Origin: Rhodococcus jostii RHA1
Lineage (GTDB): Bacteria; Actinomycetota; Actinomycetes; Mycobacteriales; Mycobacteriaceae
NCBI RefSeq assembly: GCF_000014565.1
Contig: NC_008270.1
Coordinates: forward strand, 1-64,000
Reading direction: 5' to 3'
DNA length: 64,000 nucleotides
Part shown: one piece after another, positions 16,963 through 25,130 of the stretch
Position numbering within the stretch: position 1 is the stretch's first letter
Layout: each line of letters starts with the position of its first letter
Notes under the pieces: generated by a model
Told to the model about the DNA's origin: nothing
Seen by the model: only the letters and a program-made list of their open reading frames with translations
The model's database searches: none
Translations under genes and position numbers: made by a program

Positions 16963-17184
16963 CTACTTCTTGTTCGCGACTACCCAGACCGCGAGAACAA
17001 TCATCGGAGCAACAGCGACGGGGACGGCCAGAAGTGAGTGGACGGTCGTCCCGGTCGCGGCGAAACCATCGATCGCACTGACGAGAAGGGCCGCAAGAAA
17101 CCACAACCCTGCAATGTGACGACCGCGAAGGCGCCGGAGGATTCCGAGGATTCGCGGTGGGATCTGGAGATCGCGTCGGAGCAT
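16963..17184 (-). CDS. small membrane protein, 73 aa
   Basis: After a basic start (MLRRDLQIPPRILGILRRLRGR) two hydrophobic helices follow (IAGLWFLAALLVSAIDGF and LLAVPVAVAPMIVLAVWVV), separated by a short loop, ending VANKK. The family is not recognised. It lies 8 bases after the end of the 90-residue gene on the same strand, so the two are probably cotranscribed. Confidence 0.6.
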   Translation of the reverse strand: MLRRDLQIPPRILGILRRLRGRHIAGLWFLAALLVSAIDGFAATGTTVHSLLAVPVAVAPMIVLAVWVVANKK

Positions 17185-17191
17185 CTGTCAC

Positions 17192-17464
17192 TCAGTTCGT
17201 CATCGGATCGACACTGGCAGTCCGGCCTGCAGCTGCGAAATGTTCGAGCGCGTCAAAGCAAGCGGCGGCCGCCTTTGCCATCTGAGCGGCGCTGTGGCGG
17301 GCGTTCCTGACCGAAATGCCCCAGAGGTTGCACGTCTGTTCCGCAGTGGGTGTGTGAGTCGGTGGGATCCCTAAAGCGCCAGCTGTCAATTGCCTGATAT
17401 CAGCGCTCTGATGCCAGGTGGGGGAGAGGTTGACTTCGCCGAACAGTTGAGTGAGCAATCGCAT
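17192..17464 (-). CDS. hypothetical protein, 90 aa
   Basis: The sequence MRLLTQLFGEVNLSPTWHQSADIRQLTAGALGIPPTHTP runs into an Ala-rich helix (ARHSAAQMAKAAAACFDALEHF). No family is recognised and no membrane segment is seen. It is upstream partner of the 73-residue membrane protein. Confidence 0.5.
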   Translation of the reverse strand: MRLLTQLFGEVNLSPTWHQSADIRQLTAGALGIPPTHTPTAEQTCNLWGISVRNARHSAAQMAKAAAACFDALEHFAAAGRTASVDPMTN

Positions 17465-17502
17465 ATGTGCGTCGGGGTGGAATCCGCCGGCGATGTGCCC
17501 CT

Positions 17503-17952
17503 CTATGCTCCTCGCGAGAGTCCGAGACCGAGTATCGCAGTGGCGTCGTCTGTGAGCTCGCCGTGACTCGGAAAGGTGATGTTCCAGTACCCTCCGGTGC
17601 TCATGTTGATGGCAGCGATGTCCTTCACCTGGGGAATACCGTCACCGCTTCCTGACGTCGTCACGTGTGCGACGAACAGATCGCCACGGTATTCAAACGG
17701 TGAAGGGGAGCCATGGCGTGCAGGGTAGCTGCGCTTGTGTGGTATCCATTGCGCGAATGTATTCGCCGGTGCGAAGAACTCGCTTGAGCTGCGCTCGGTT
17801 CTATCATCGGAGCCAACGAACTTCTCGTTGTGCACAGGGGGCCAGCTGAAGGCGCGTGAGCCCGGCAATATTTGGTACGCCCCCGGGCCGCACTTGTCAC
17901 GCGAAGCAGTCCACCATTTCGTCTGATGTGATGCGCGGGTGACGACTACCAC
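17503..17952 (-). CDS. possible hypothetical protein, 5' end uncertain
   Basis: The C-terminal 110 residues of this reading look protein-like (AYQILPGSRAFSWPPVHNEKF, AINMSTGGYWNITFPSHG), with natural composition. The only convenient start, GTG 17952, overlaps the start of the DUF2510 gene on the other strand, and no signal peptide is present. It may be a remnant whose 5' end was replaced by the DUF2510 gene. Low confidence. Confidence 0.3.
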   Translation of the reverse strand: MVVVTRASHQTKWWTASRDKCGPGAYQILPGSRAFSWPPVHNEKFVGSDDRTERSSSEFFAPANTFAQWIPHKRSYPARHGSPSPFEYRGDLFVAHVTTSGSGDGIPQVKDIAAINMSTGGYWNITFPSHGELTDDATAILGLGLSRGA

Positions 17953-18439
17953 TTCGCCAGGCTGGTATCCGGATCCGGCGAACCCACGGCTCGTCCGCTG
18001 GTACAACGGCACCGAGTGGACGGCGCAAACTCGTGCCATCCCGTCGGCCAGCCAGATTGCGAGTCCGGAAGCGGCGCCGAGCATCGGCGGACCCAGACGG
18101 CAAACCATGACCGATGCACAAGGCAGACGTATGCGCGGGATTCTATGGTTCCTGGGCAGTATTGCCGCCATCATCCTCTTGGCATCCGGAGTCGGCGTTG
18201 ACGTCTCCGGAATTCAGGTCATCTTCTGGGGCTTCGTGCTCGGCATCGCCGCACTCGCAGTTCTCGTGGTCCGCGCTCTCGTCAGACTCGGCGACAGACG
18301 TCCTACCCCCGTGCACGTTGTCGTCGCGCCGGCGCCGGGTCTCACTGCTGGTTGGTACCCGGACCAGCAAGACGCGAGCCTTGTCCGGTGGCACGACGGC
18401 ACACAATGGACGTTGCACACCCAACCAGCGAACAGCTAA
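17939..18439 (+). CDS. membrane protein with two DUF2510 domains
   Basis: This 166-residue protein has a DUF2510 motif at each end: GWYPDPANPRLVRWYNGTEWT near residue 8 and GWYPDQQDASLVRWHDGTQWT near residue 138. Two hydrophobic helices lie between them (GILWFLGSIAAIILLASGVGV and VIFWGFVLGIAALAVLVVRAL). DUF2510 is a short, tryptophan-rich actinobacterial domain of unknown function, usually found beside membrane segments. Both domains should lie on the same face of the membrane. The start is GTG 17939; a ribosome binding site is weak. Confidence 0.8.
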   Translation: MTTTTSPGWYPDPANPRLVRWYNGTEWTAQTRAIPSASQIASPEAAPSIGGPRRQTMTDAQGRRMRGILWFLGSIAAIILLASGVGVDVSGIQVIFWGFVLGIAALAVLVVRALVRLGDRRPTPVHVVVAPAPGLTAGWYPDQQDASLVRWHDGTQWTLHTQPANS

Positions 18440-18882
18440 GGCACTGTCCAAACGCCAGCTCCCGGTAGCAGCGCGGTGGGGGTGCCCAGGTAACCGGGCA
18501 TACCGCCCGCTGTGAAGGCAGCGACCACCGTCCCGGATCCGGTCTGGACGACCCCCGGGGCGCTCGATCCGTAAAAGAGGTCCGCAGCGCCACTCGCGCC
18601 GGTCGATAGGTTGCGCCAGTGGACAACAAGATCGCAGTAGGGGTATGCGCCGCAGCGGACTCGAGTGATCCCCGGCTCGTCTGGGTTGGTCCTGACAGTG
18701 ATGAACGTGCTGGACGGCTGGTTAGTCAATCCAGTCGGTCCGTTGGTCAGTCCCGCGAAGGGGATCGGCAGGACCGTGTCGGACGGGGCTGCGCTCACGG
18801 TCGGGGCGGCTAGCAACAATGCTGCGAGTGCAATCCCAGCGAGAGTAGTCATGCTGCGGGGCATCGAAGCGGTTCGGAACAT
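18436..18882 (-). CDS. secreted hypothetical protein, 148 aa
   Basis: A clear Sec signal peptide (MFRTASMPRSMTTLAGIALAALLLAAPTVSAAP, cleavage after SAA or so) precedes a mature part of about 115 residues with a cysteine pair (RCGAYPYCDLVVHW) and a Gly-rich end. AGGAGGT lies six bases before ATG 18882. The family is not recognised. It is the last gene of a run that begins with the sigma-like gene and the cutinase-like gene. Confidence 0.75.
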   Translation of the reverse strand: MFRTASMPRSMTTLAGIALAALLLAAPTVSAAPSDTVLPIPFAGLTNGPTGLTNQPSSTFITVRTNPDEPGITRVRCGAYPYCDLVVHWRNLSTGASGAADLFYGSSAPGVVQTGSGTVVAAFTAGGMPGYLGTPTALLPGAGVWTVP

Positions 18883-19064
18883 GGTTCCACCTCCTGCAAG
18901 GCGTCGAGCTGAGCGTAGCCGGGCGGATCCGCTGGCGGTGTGGCAGAGGCTGCCGAAACCCCGCGATGCTAGTGAGAGCAGTCCTAGTTGCCGGTCGGTC
19001 CATGGCGCAGGGTTCGTCGCGACGCCGCGCTTGTGGATCTGTTGGTCGGATTCGGTACGACTGA

Positions 19065-21077
19065 TTACGCCACGGCCTTGGCGATCGGATCACGGAAGTG
19101 GTTGGTCATGTCCTGCAGGGCCGTTGTGCCTGATGCATCGACGACAAGCTCCCCGTAGTTTTGGTGAGTTCCGGACCCGATGAATGAGGCGAACTTGAGC
19201 CCTTCAGCACCGATCTGGGAGAGGGCGTCTGCACCGTCAGAGCCCGCCAAGGCGGTGAGGCTCGAGGCGAGCCCTCCAAGGTCCCCAGCCTGTGACTGCT
19301 GGGTGATCTGCTGTCCAGTCGTCGTGGCCGCAGACACTGAACCGAGCTTGGACGCCTCGGTCTTCTGGCCACCGCTGAGTGTGCCCACCGCGATCTTCGC
19401 GAAGTCGAGGATGTGGGGGAGTGCGCCGAGGCCGGCTCCGATGATGTCGCCGGTCTCGATGGCGTGCCAGAGCTGCTTTTGGAGTTCGCCGGCGGTGTTG
19501 GCCAGACCGATGATGTCGAGGTTCCCGACGAGGCCGACGATCATCGAGATGATCTGTGCGGCGCCGGATGGGTCGGGCATCATCGCGATCAGGGCCGCCG
19601 CGGTCTTGTAGTCGAGTCCGGCGGCGAGCTTGATGAGTGGCTCGAATAGGACGTTGATGCGGTCGAACTCGGCGTGGACAGCCTTGACCTTGGCCATCGG
19701 ATCGAGACCGGGATCGAGAACAATGTGCGGGATCCGGTTGAACAAGATGTCGAGGACTGTAGGGATGTTGTTGGCGAGGTCGAATGCGTTCGTCCCGATG
19801 TGCGTGACCTGGTTGATGAGCACGCTCGGCTTGATGATCGAGAGGGCGTCCGCCGCGAGTGACAGACCATCAGCCGGAGTGGCGGCCAGGGGGGAGACCT
19901 GGTTGGACAAGGTGTCCACCGATGTCTGCAGCTGCTGCACCTGATCCGGCGTGGAGGCATTCTGAGCCGTCCGCGCGATGGTGTCCGCGGCCTGAAATGC
20001 ACTCCTCAGGTCGATGCCTTTGACCTTGTCGACGATCTGGCCGGCGGCGTATTCGGGAGTCGAAGCGTCCGCGGTCATGAGCGTCTGTTCCACGGCCGGA
20101 TTCTGGGTTACCCAGCTAGTCGTATCGGCCAGCGGAACAAGGGTGTTGGCAACATCTGTCGCCGCCGATTCCATGCTCTCCAGGTCCGGAGCGCCGGACT
20201 GCAGCTGCTGCTGCAGGGTCTCGATGTTGCCGGCCAATCCCGGAAGATTGACCGTCGAGTAGTCGGACACCAAGGCGTTCTGCAGACCCGCGGTGGTGGT
20301 TTGAGATCCATCGCTCTGCTGCGGAGCGGAAGCAGTCGGAGGCTGGGCAAGCACTCGCCCAAGTCCTGCGAGCAATCCATCCTTGCCGGCGTTGGTCGAG
20401 CAGTAGAGGTCGTCGGGGGCGCAGTACGAACGCGTGACTGCAGCTGTCTTTCCGAACCCGCCCGGCCTGGCCCCCGCGATCCCGACTCCGTCGATGGGAG
20501 GACCGACGAGAGTGTTGTCGCCATTCGAACTCTGCCGTGGGTCGGCAACAAGACCGACGGCGATCAACTTCTCTGCCGGGATCGGTCCCTTGTCGTGTCC
20601 GATCAACCATGCCAAGTCGCCGGCCACGTCCGCACCCTGGCTGTAGCCGCCGAGTGCGAACAGAGTGTTCGGGCATTGCGTTGCACGGGTCTGCATCACG
20701 CGCGCGCCGGCCGCGATGCCAGATGCCTTACTGGTGCCATAGGTCTTGCCCTTGTTGAAGGCGGACGCTTCGTACGCCGGATAGGTGATCTTGATGGAGC
20801 TGCCGAACAGCTGGGAAAGAGGATCGGTTACCTGCTTGAGTAGACCCTTCGCGACGTCAGGATTAGCGGTCGAGTCCGTTTCGAACGTTCCCGGCATCAT
20901 CACCACTTCCACTGCCGGGCAGCCCGATGATGCCGGCGCCGCCTCGGCCTGACTTGGCGACACAACCGCGATGAGGGAGGCGAGGAGTGCAGCGAGCAGG
21001 GAGGCGACGAGCAGGGGCACCCGGGCGCTGTAGTTGGCGTGACCGGCCTCAGGTGTTGGTGTGTGAAGGTTCGTCAT
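19065..21077 (-). CDS. large secreted cutinase-family protein
   Basis: This 670-residue protein has a long signal region (hydrophobic 22-40) and a cutinase-like alpha/beta hydrolase domain. The nucleophile motif GGYSQGA has Ser146. Cysteines C53/C135 and C219/C226 match the family's disulfides. The acid is D222 or D223 in CAPDDLYC. Ordinary cutinases end soon after with a catalytic His in an H-x-x-Y setting. Here about 400 residues of mostly helical sequence intervene, and a THQNYGELV motif (H638) occurs near the C-terminus, so the domain may be split by a long insertion. Cutinase-family enzymes cleave lipid esters. A role at the mycolate cell envelope is an inference. Confidence 0.8.
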   Translation of the reverse strand: MTNLHTPTPEAGHANYSARVPLLVASLLAALLASLIAVVSPSQAEAAPASSGCPAVEVVMMPGTFETDSTANPDVAKGLLKQVTDPLSQLFGSSIKITYPAYEASAFNKGKTYGTSKASGIAAGARVMQTRATQCPNTLFALGGYSQGADVAGDLAWLIGHDKGPIPAEKLIAVGLVADPRQSSNGDNTLVGPPIDGVGIAGARPGGFGKTAAVTRSYCAPDDLYCSTNAGKDGLLAGLGRVLAQPPTASAPQQSDGSQTTTAGLQNALVSDYSTVNLPGLAGNIETLQQQLQSGAPDLESMESAATDVANTLVPLADTTSWVTQNPAVEQTLMTADASTPEYAAGQIVDKVKGIDLRSAFQAADTIARTAQNASTPDQVQQLQTSVDTLSNQVSPLAATPADGLSLAADALSIIKPSVLINQVTHIGTNAFDLANNIPTVLDILFNRIPHIVLDPGLDPMAKVKAVHAEFDRINVLFEPLIKLAAGLDYKTAAALIAMMPDPSGAAQIISMIVGLVGNLDIIGLANTAGELQKQLWHAIETGDIIGAGLGALPHILDFAKIAVGTLSGGQKTEASKLGSVSAATTTGQQITQQSQAGDLGGLASSLTALAGSDGADALSQIGAEGLKFASFIGSGTHQNYGELVVDASGTTALQDMTNHFRDPIAKAVA

Positions 21078-21093
21078 GAGTGTTCTCTTTTCG

Positions 21094-21357
21094 TCAGCGA
21101 TACAGCGCCGGCACGAGGACCCGACCGCTGTCGATATGAGTGGTGATGTCGCGGGGGAGAAAGTTAGCGACAGTGAGAGCGACTCTGCTCATCACATGCG
21201 AGGACTCGGCGAGCAGTCCGGGACGAGCGATTGTGGGGTGGGTGAGTGCAGCATCGAATCCTCGCGTCGCTTCGAGGAGCAAGGACGTTTCGGTCAGAAG
21301 AAACGCCGCCGCGATGAAGACCATGACGGTGAACAGAGGCGCGAGACTACGGGTCAT
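21094..21357 (-). CDS. small membrane or secreted protein, 87 aa
   Basis: One N-terminal hydrophobic helix (LAPLFTVMVFIAAAFLLTETSLLL) is followed by about 60 mostly polar residues. The ATG overlaps the stop of the sigma-like gene (TGATG), so it is coupled to it, and the cutinase-like gene starts 16 bases after its end. The family is not recognised. A role in membrane signalling to the sigma-like factor is possible but unsupported. Confidence 0.6.
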   Translation of the reverse strand: MTRSLAPLFTVMVFIAAAFLLTETSLLLEATRGFDAALTHPTIARPGLLAESSHVMSRVALTVANFLPRDITTHIDSGRVLVPALYR

Positions 21358-22199
21358 CAGATCGCCGCAGTAGTCGTTGCAGCCCGACGACGACCACGTG
21401 CAAACCGGGGTCGAGGAGTCGGCGGGTTGGAGGCGACGACACTTTTACGAATGCGTGTGACCGCGCGGTAGAGCCGCTGGCGAAGCGCTGCCGGAGTCAT
21501 CCCAATCTCCGCGGCAATCACTGCCAGGTCGCAATCGGTCTGCTCGAGGTATGCCCGCTGAATCAGGGTGCGATCGAGGTCGTTGATGACCTTCTTTTCG
21601 ACCGCCCAGGAGAGCAGCGCCGGAGCAGAGATGTTCGCTTCCGGTTCGTTCTCAGCACTGTCGGACTCGTCCATGACATCGGAGGCGGGGATCTCCTGGG
21701 CGAAGGTTTCCTCGCGCGTGATCTTCTTCAGCGTGTGCAGGAAGAGCGCCGCGTAGACGTTCTCACCGGAGGGCCTGTAGGTGGCGATCAGTGACATGAA
21801 CGTGGCCACAGTGGAGGCAGCTCTCTCATCGCACGCGTGATACCGATCGTGCCCACTGACCCGTGCGTGGCGCGTCAGGGAGATGAGCTTGCCGAGCATC
21901 AGCTGCAGTAGCGCTCGCCCGGCAAGGGAGCTTCCTTCCTGATGCAGTGTCAGCAGCGCCAGAAGCACACCATCACGATCTCGGCGGTGCGCCGCGGCGA
22001 GATCGTTGAGGTCCGCGACCTCGCGGAGCGCGTCCTGGCTCACCGACCACGTCAAGACTTCGGCGGCGGCTGCGGGGCGAGTGCAGAGGTACATCCACTC
22101 GGTGTTCAAGCGGCTGTACAGATTGCTCTGCGCGGTGCTGCGGACCGGCGTTGCCGATGAAGCTGTGGTGGCGGTGGGTGCGTGGGTGGACGTTTCCAC
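21357..22199 (-). CDS. sigma-70-like regulator
   Basis: This 280-residue protein has a C-terminal helix-turn-helix typical of sigma region 4 (LDRTLIQRAYLEQTDCDLAVIAAEIGMTPAALRQRLYRAVTRIRK) and a central region-2-like helical segment (AGRALLQLMLGKLISLTRHAR to LHTLKKI). The GTG start at 22199 is chosen because AAAGGAG lies seven bases upstream; the reading could extend to 22391 but has no better signal. It is transcribed away from the conjugation operon, whose regulatory element A begins about 240 bases off. It is a plausible activator of the five-copy element. Confidence 0.7.
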   Translation of the reverse strand: METSTHAPTATTASSATPVRSTAQSNLYSRLNTEWMYLCTRPAAAAEVLTWSVSQDALREVADLNDLAAAHRRDRDGVLLALLTLHQEGSSLAGRALLQLMLGKLISLTRHARVSGHDRYHACDERAASTVATFMSLIATYRPSGENVYAALFLHTLKKITREETFAQEIPASDVMDESDSAENEPEANISAPALLSWAVEKKVINDLDRTLIQRAYLEQTDCDLAVIAAEIGMTPAALRQRLYRAVTRIRKSVVASNPPTPRPRFARGRRRAATTTAAI

Positions 22200-22535
22200 G
22201 ATCGGTCTCCTTTGGGCGCGGGCGAGGTGGTCTCGCGCCCAGTACAGCAACCGGATATTGCCTCTGACCTGCGTGTTTGTTGTTGCCGGAGGGGTTGTCG
22301 TTATTGCCAGGGCGTTGTTGCCGTGAAGGTTCCGGCTGTGCGGCGGTGGGCAGGAAGTGTCCCTCACGTGCGCTCTTTCGGCTGGAGGCAATAACCCCTT
22401 GGTGACTGCAGAGAAAACTTCAAAAAAGTTTCGCGAGCGATGTCACTCAAGCCCCCGGACCCGGATCTTCCTCCAAGTAGAGGCCCACTTTTTCTGTGTG
22501 GCGCTCTTCCAGACCCCAGTCGCCAGGAGGACCGG
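22200..22535. other. divergent regulatory region
   Basis: These 336 bases separate the sigma-like gene (minus) from the conjugation operon (plus). They hold element A (22442-22481) and a small A/T-rich inverted repeat AAACTT-CAAAA-AAGTTT at 22415-22431. No gene is supported. Confidence 0.6.
22442..22481 (+). promoter_or_regulatory. plasmid regulon element, copy A
   Basis: GTCACTCAAGC begins at 22442, and GGATCTTCCTCC begins 21 bases later at 22463, followed by AAGTAGAG. It lies 55 bases above the first gene of the conjugation operon. Confidence 0.75.
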
Positions 22536-22799
22536 ATGCATGAGCTCGACAACTCGCTGCAAGCCCAGCTGCACGATCTCGGCTACGTGCACGCCGTCAC
22601 CGAGGAGATCCGCCGAGTCGCGGCAGCCCTGGCGGTGAACCCTCTCGATGAAGAGGCGAGCACTTCGCTGTGGCTGTTGGTGTTCGTCGAAGCCCCGGCC
22701 GCGCGCGCCGCGCTGTCGCGGGCGTCCGCACTCGACGTCACAGTTTCCGTCCCCGATTGCGCAACGTCCGACCCGACGACAGAAGCCGGCATCCGATGA
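22536..22799 (+). CDS. hypothetical protein, 87 aa, first gene of the conjugation operon
   Basis: The protein begins MHELDNSLQAQLHDLGYVHAVTEEIRR. It is soluble and mostly helical. AGGAGG lies five bases before ATG 22536. Its stop overlaps the start of the TcpC-like gene (ATGA). The family is not recognised. Its position suggests a regulatory or accessory role in conjugation. Confidence 0.7.
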   Translation: MHELDNSLQAQLHDLGYVHAVTEEIRRVAAALAVNPLDEEASTSLWLLVFVEAPAARAALSRASALDVTVSVPDCATSDPTTEAGIR

Positions 22800-24004
22800 A
22801 AATCGACCTCGCGAAAATCAACAACTTCGGCCGCAGCCCCATGAGCAAGACCGATCCCGCGTCTGAAAATGTCGTCGACTCCGTTGTCGACGAAGCCGAG
22901 GAGTTGGCGCGCGCGGAGCGTGCACAGTGGGGCCTTCGGCAGGTGTGGACCACCCGACTTCTCAAGGCAGGAATCGTCGCCGCGCTCGGCGCCGGAATAG
23001 TTGCCCTGATCCTCGTCGTCTTCGGATCCTCGCCCACCCGGAGCCTCACCGACAACGCCACCAAGGACACCACAGACGTCGACACAGTCGGTCAGGCGAA
23101 AGCCGAAGATCTTGCTCGGCAGTTCGTCGTTGCCTGGCTCCAGGCGACGCGTGGGGATGAACAAGAACTCGATCATTTCGTCTCGGGAAAACCGAGCCTT
23201 CCGAGCGCGCCGTTGTTTGCTGCGACTGATCCGGCCGTCGCGTCGATCGACTACGAGCAGAAGTCACGGACGTACGCGGTGACGGTCTCGGTGTCAGTTC
23301 GAGCCGCCACTGATGCGAATGCGCCCACTGTTCGTCGCTACTTTCAGGTGCCGGTTGTGGTCACCGAAGCGGGCGTGAGGGCCGCCGCACTCCCCGCCGC
23401 AGTAGCTGGCCCGTCGACCTCGATCGACGTCAGACTCGGCTACAAGTACCGGGTCGCCAACCATCCCATCGCCACGTCCGCTCACGAGTTCCTGTCCGCG
23501 ATGTTGACCGGCAACGGGGAAGTAGCGCGCTATCTCACGCCGGGGGTTTCGATCGCACCGATTGTTCCGGCGCCGTATCGCAGCGTGGCAATCACCGATG
23601 TCTATTCGTCGGAAGACCTGAGTGCTGCCAGTGCATCGGCACCGCTGCCTGACGGTGATGTTGTGCGCCTCCTGGTGACGGCAGCGCAGAACGTCACAGA
23701 GGTCGGTTCGGTCAGTGGGCAGTACGCGCTGACGATGACCTCCCGCGGCGGCCGGTGGGAGGTCAGCGCAATTGACGCAACGCCGTTGTACCCGCCGGCG
23801 GCACCCCGAACACCATCCTCGTCAACGACCGCACCGAGCTCGACCACACCGAGTGCGGGTGCCCCGGAATCCGCATCGTCTGATTCAGGTCAGGTTCCCG
23901 CATCGTCTGAATCAGGGCAGACCCCCGCACTTTCAGTGCCGGCTGCCGGCGACGTGCCGTTGTTTTCCCCGTCAGGAACCGATCCTCATTCATCCGGAAG
24001 GTAA
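22796..24004 (+). CDS. TcpC-like conjugation protein
   Basis: This 402-residue bitopic membrane protein has a cytoplasmic N-terminus, one transmembrane helix (AGIVAALGAGIVALILVVFG, about residues 57-77), and an outer part with two NTF2-like domains as in TcpC/VirB8-type proteins. A Ser/Thr/Pro-rich tail follows (about 335-402). TcpC-family proteins are scaffold parts of Gram-positive conjugation machines. The start is ATG 22796 (MKIDLAKINNFG), coupled to the upstream gene. The next genes (small membrane protein, TcpE-like, VirB4-like, VirB6-like, hydrolase) support the assignment. Confidence 0.8.
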   Translation: MKIDLAKINNFGRSPMSKTDPASENVVDSVVDEAEELARAERAQWGLRQVWTTRLLKAGIVAALGAGIVALILVVFGSSPTRSLTDNATKDTTDVDTVGQAKAEDLARQFVVAWLQATRGDEQELDHFVSGKPSLPSAPLFAATDPAVASIDYEQKSRTYAVTVSVSVRAATDANAPTVRRYFQVPVVVTEAGVRAAALPAAVAGPSTSIDVRLGYKYRVANHPIATSAHEFLSAMLTGNGEVARYLTPGVSIAPIVPAPYRSVAITDVYSSEDLSAASASAPLPDGDVVRLLVTAAQNVTEVGSVSGQYALTMTSRGGRWEVSAIDATPLYPPAAPRTPSSSTTAPSSTTPSAGAPESASSDSGQVPASSESGQTPALSVPAAGDVPLFSPSGTDPHSSGR

Positions 24005-24010
24005 CCCATC

Positions 24011-24337
24011 ATGTCCATTGCGCTCGCCGCCACCGATCCCAACAACGCGGTCCTCGCTGTAGGGCTTTTCGACAAGGCGCAGGAGTTCACCAGCGACGGC
24101 AAGCTGCTCCTCCAGTCGGCCGCCGGCTGCCTCGTTTTGTTCTTCCTTCTCAAGAATCTGATGGCCTCATTCACAGTTGCGCGACTCATCACATCAGCGC
24201 TCATCGGTGGTGCAGCACTGTGGGTCGTCTTCAACATGGACGTCCTGAAGGACTCGACAGGTGAGGAGTTGGAGAGCGCTCCCGCCGCGGTGCACCTCGT
24301 GGCCGAGCCGAGTTCCGGCTTAGACCTTCCCGTGTGA
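24011..24337 (+). CDS. small two-helix membrane protein of the conjugation operon
   Basis: This 108-residue protein has two hydrophobic helices (LLQSAAGCLVLFFLLKNLMAS and LITSALIGGAALWVVFNM). The N-terminal third and the acidic tail are soluble. The position right after TcpC is where Gram-positive systems often place a TcpD-like or VirB2-like small membrane protein. The similarity is in size and layout only. Confidence 0.7.
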   Translation: MSIALAATDPNNAVLAVGLFDKAQEFTSDGKLLLQSAAGCLVLFFLLKNLMASFTVARLITSALIGGAALWVVFNMDVLKDSTGEELESAPAAVHLVAEPSSGLDLPV

Positions 24338-24418
24338 TCTCCGCTCGTTCGCACCGGTTGAAAGACGCTTGTCTGCAATGACCTCATTGCGCGACCGACC
24401 TCTACAAGGGAGGCTCCA

Positions 24419-24499
24419 GTGTTCGATGTAGCTAGCACTGCGGAAGCGGGTTCGCGGCTTCGCCGGCATGAAGTCACGAGTGGGCCGGTGCTGCGATGA
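24419..24499 (+). CDS. 26-residue leader peptide coupled to the TcpE-like gene
   Basis: GTG 24419 is preceded by GGGAGG and opens a 26-codon reading frame (MFDVASTAEAGSRLRRHEV and on to GPVLR). Its TGA overlaps the ATG of the TcpE-like gene as ATGA. Good ribosome binding site and exact coupling suggest that it is translated, at least to load ribosomes onto the next gene. Too short for homology. Confidence 0.45.
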   Translation: MFDVASTAEAGSRLRRHEVTSGPVLR

Positions 24500-25116
24500 G
24501 CGACGAGCGCACCACCGGGGAAGTCATCAAGAACTTCACCCGCGCTCGCAAGGTGCCGCAGCTGATCGGGCGTACACCCGACGGAAAGAAGCTGCCGTTC
24601 GGTCCCTATACCGTTCCGCAGGCCGTCAGCGGCGCAATCGTCGGTGGGCTCCTGTGGCTCCTGCATCCACTGTGGCTTCGGGACAGCATTTCCTGGAACG
24701 TCGGATTCTTCGCCTTCTGGTCACTGGGCACCGTCTTTGTCGTTGGCAAACTCCGGTTTGCCGGCCGGAGCCCCGCCTCAGTGGCACAGGGAATCTGCGC
24801 CGCAGCCTTCGCGCCGGCCGGTGCCAAGATCCAGATCAACGGCCGCCGGGTGACCATCCGGCCACCCCACCTCGTGCGTCCGAGTGGCTACATCACTGCC
24901 GACCCCACGGCCGCCGAACTCAGCGCCACGGTCGTCCCGCAGGCCGTGCACATCGCCGCCGCCGAGGTCACCGAAACCGCATCGGCGGAACCTGTCGCAC
25001 CACGACCGCAGACCTCCGCGCCGGTGCCCACACCGGCAAGCGGGCCCACCCATCGCGCCGGCCGATCGAGCGTCAAGGAACTCCTCGCTCTGGCTGCTGC
25101 AGGCACCTCCGAGTAG
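24496..25116 (+). CDS. TcpE-family conjugation protein
   Basis: This 206-residue protein has an N-terminal cytoplasmic part, two hydrophobic helices (AVSGAIVGGLLWLLHPLWL and WNVGFFAFWSLGTVFVVG) and a long Ala/Pro-rich tail. The layout and position match the TcpE family, small membrane proteins of Gram-positive conjugation systems. The ATG overlaps the 26-residue peptide stop. It precedes the VirB4-like ATPase by 14 bases. Confidence 0.75.
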   Translation: MSDERTTGEVIKNFTRARKVPQLIGRTPDGKKLPFGPYTVPQAVSGAIVGGLLWLLHPLWLRDSISWNVGFFAFWSLGTVFVVGKLRFAGRSPASVAQGICAAAFAPAGAKIQINGRRVTIRPPHLVRPSGYITADPTAAELSATVVPQAVHIAAAEVTETASAEPVAPRPQTSAPVPTPASGPTHRAGRSSVKELLALAAAGTSE

Positions 25117-25130
25117 AAAGCACCGCCACT

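Noticed and set aside
17503..18174. Minus-strand frame of 223 codons across the DUF2510 gene
   Set aside because: The part above 17952 is the antisense of a clear DUF2510 protein. Only the lower part is kept, with low confidence.
24468..25130. Long N-terminal extension of the VirB4-like ATPase
   Set aside because: The extension is Arg/Pro-rich and antisense-like to the TcpE-like gene in another frame. The protein-like sequence begins at ATG 25131.
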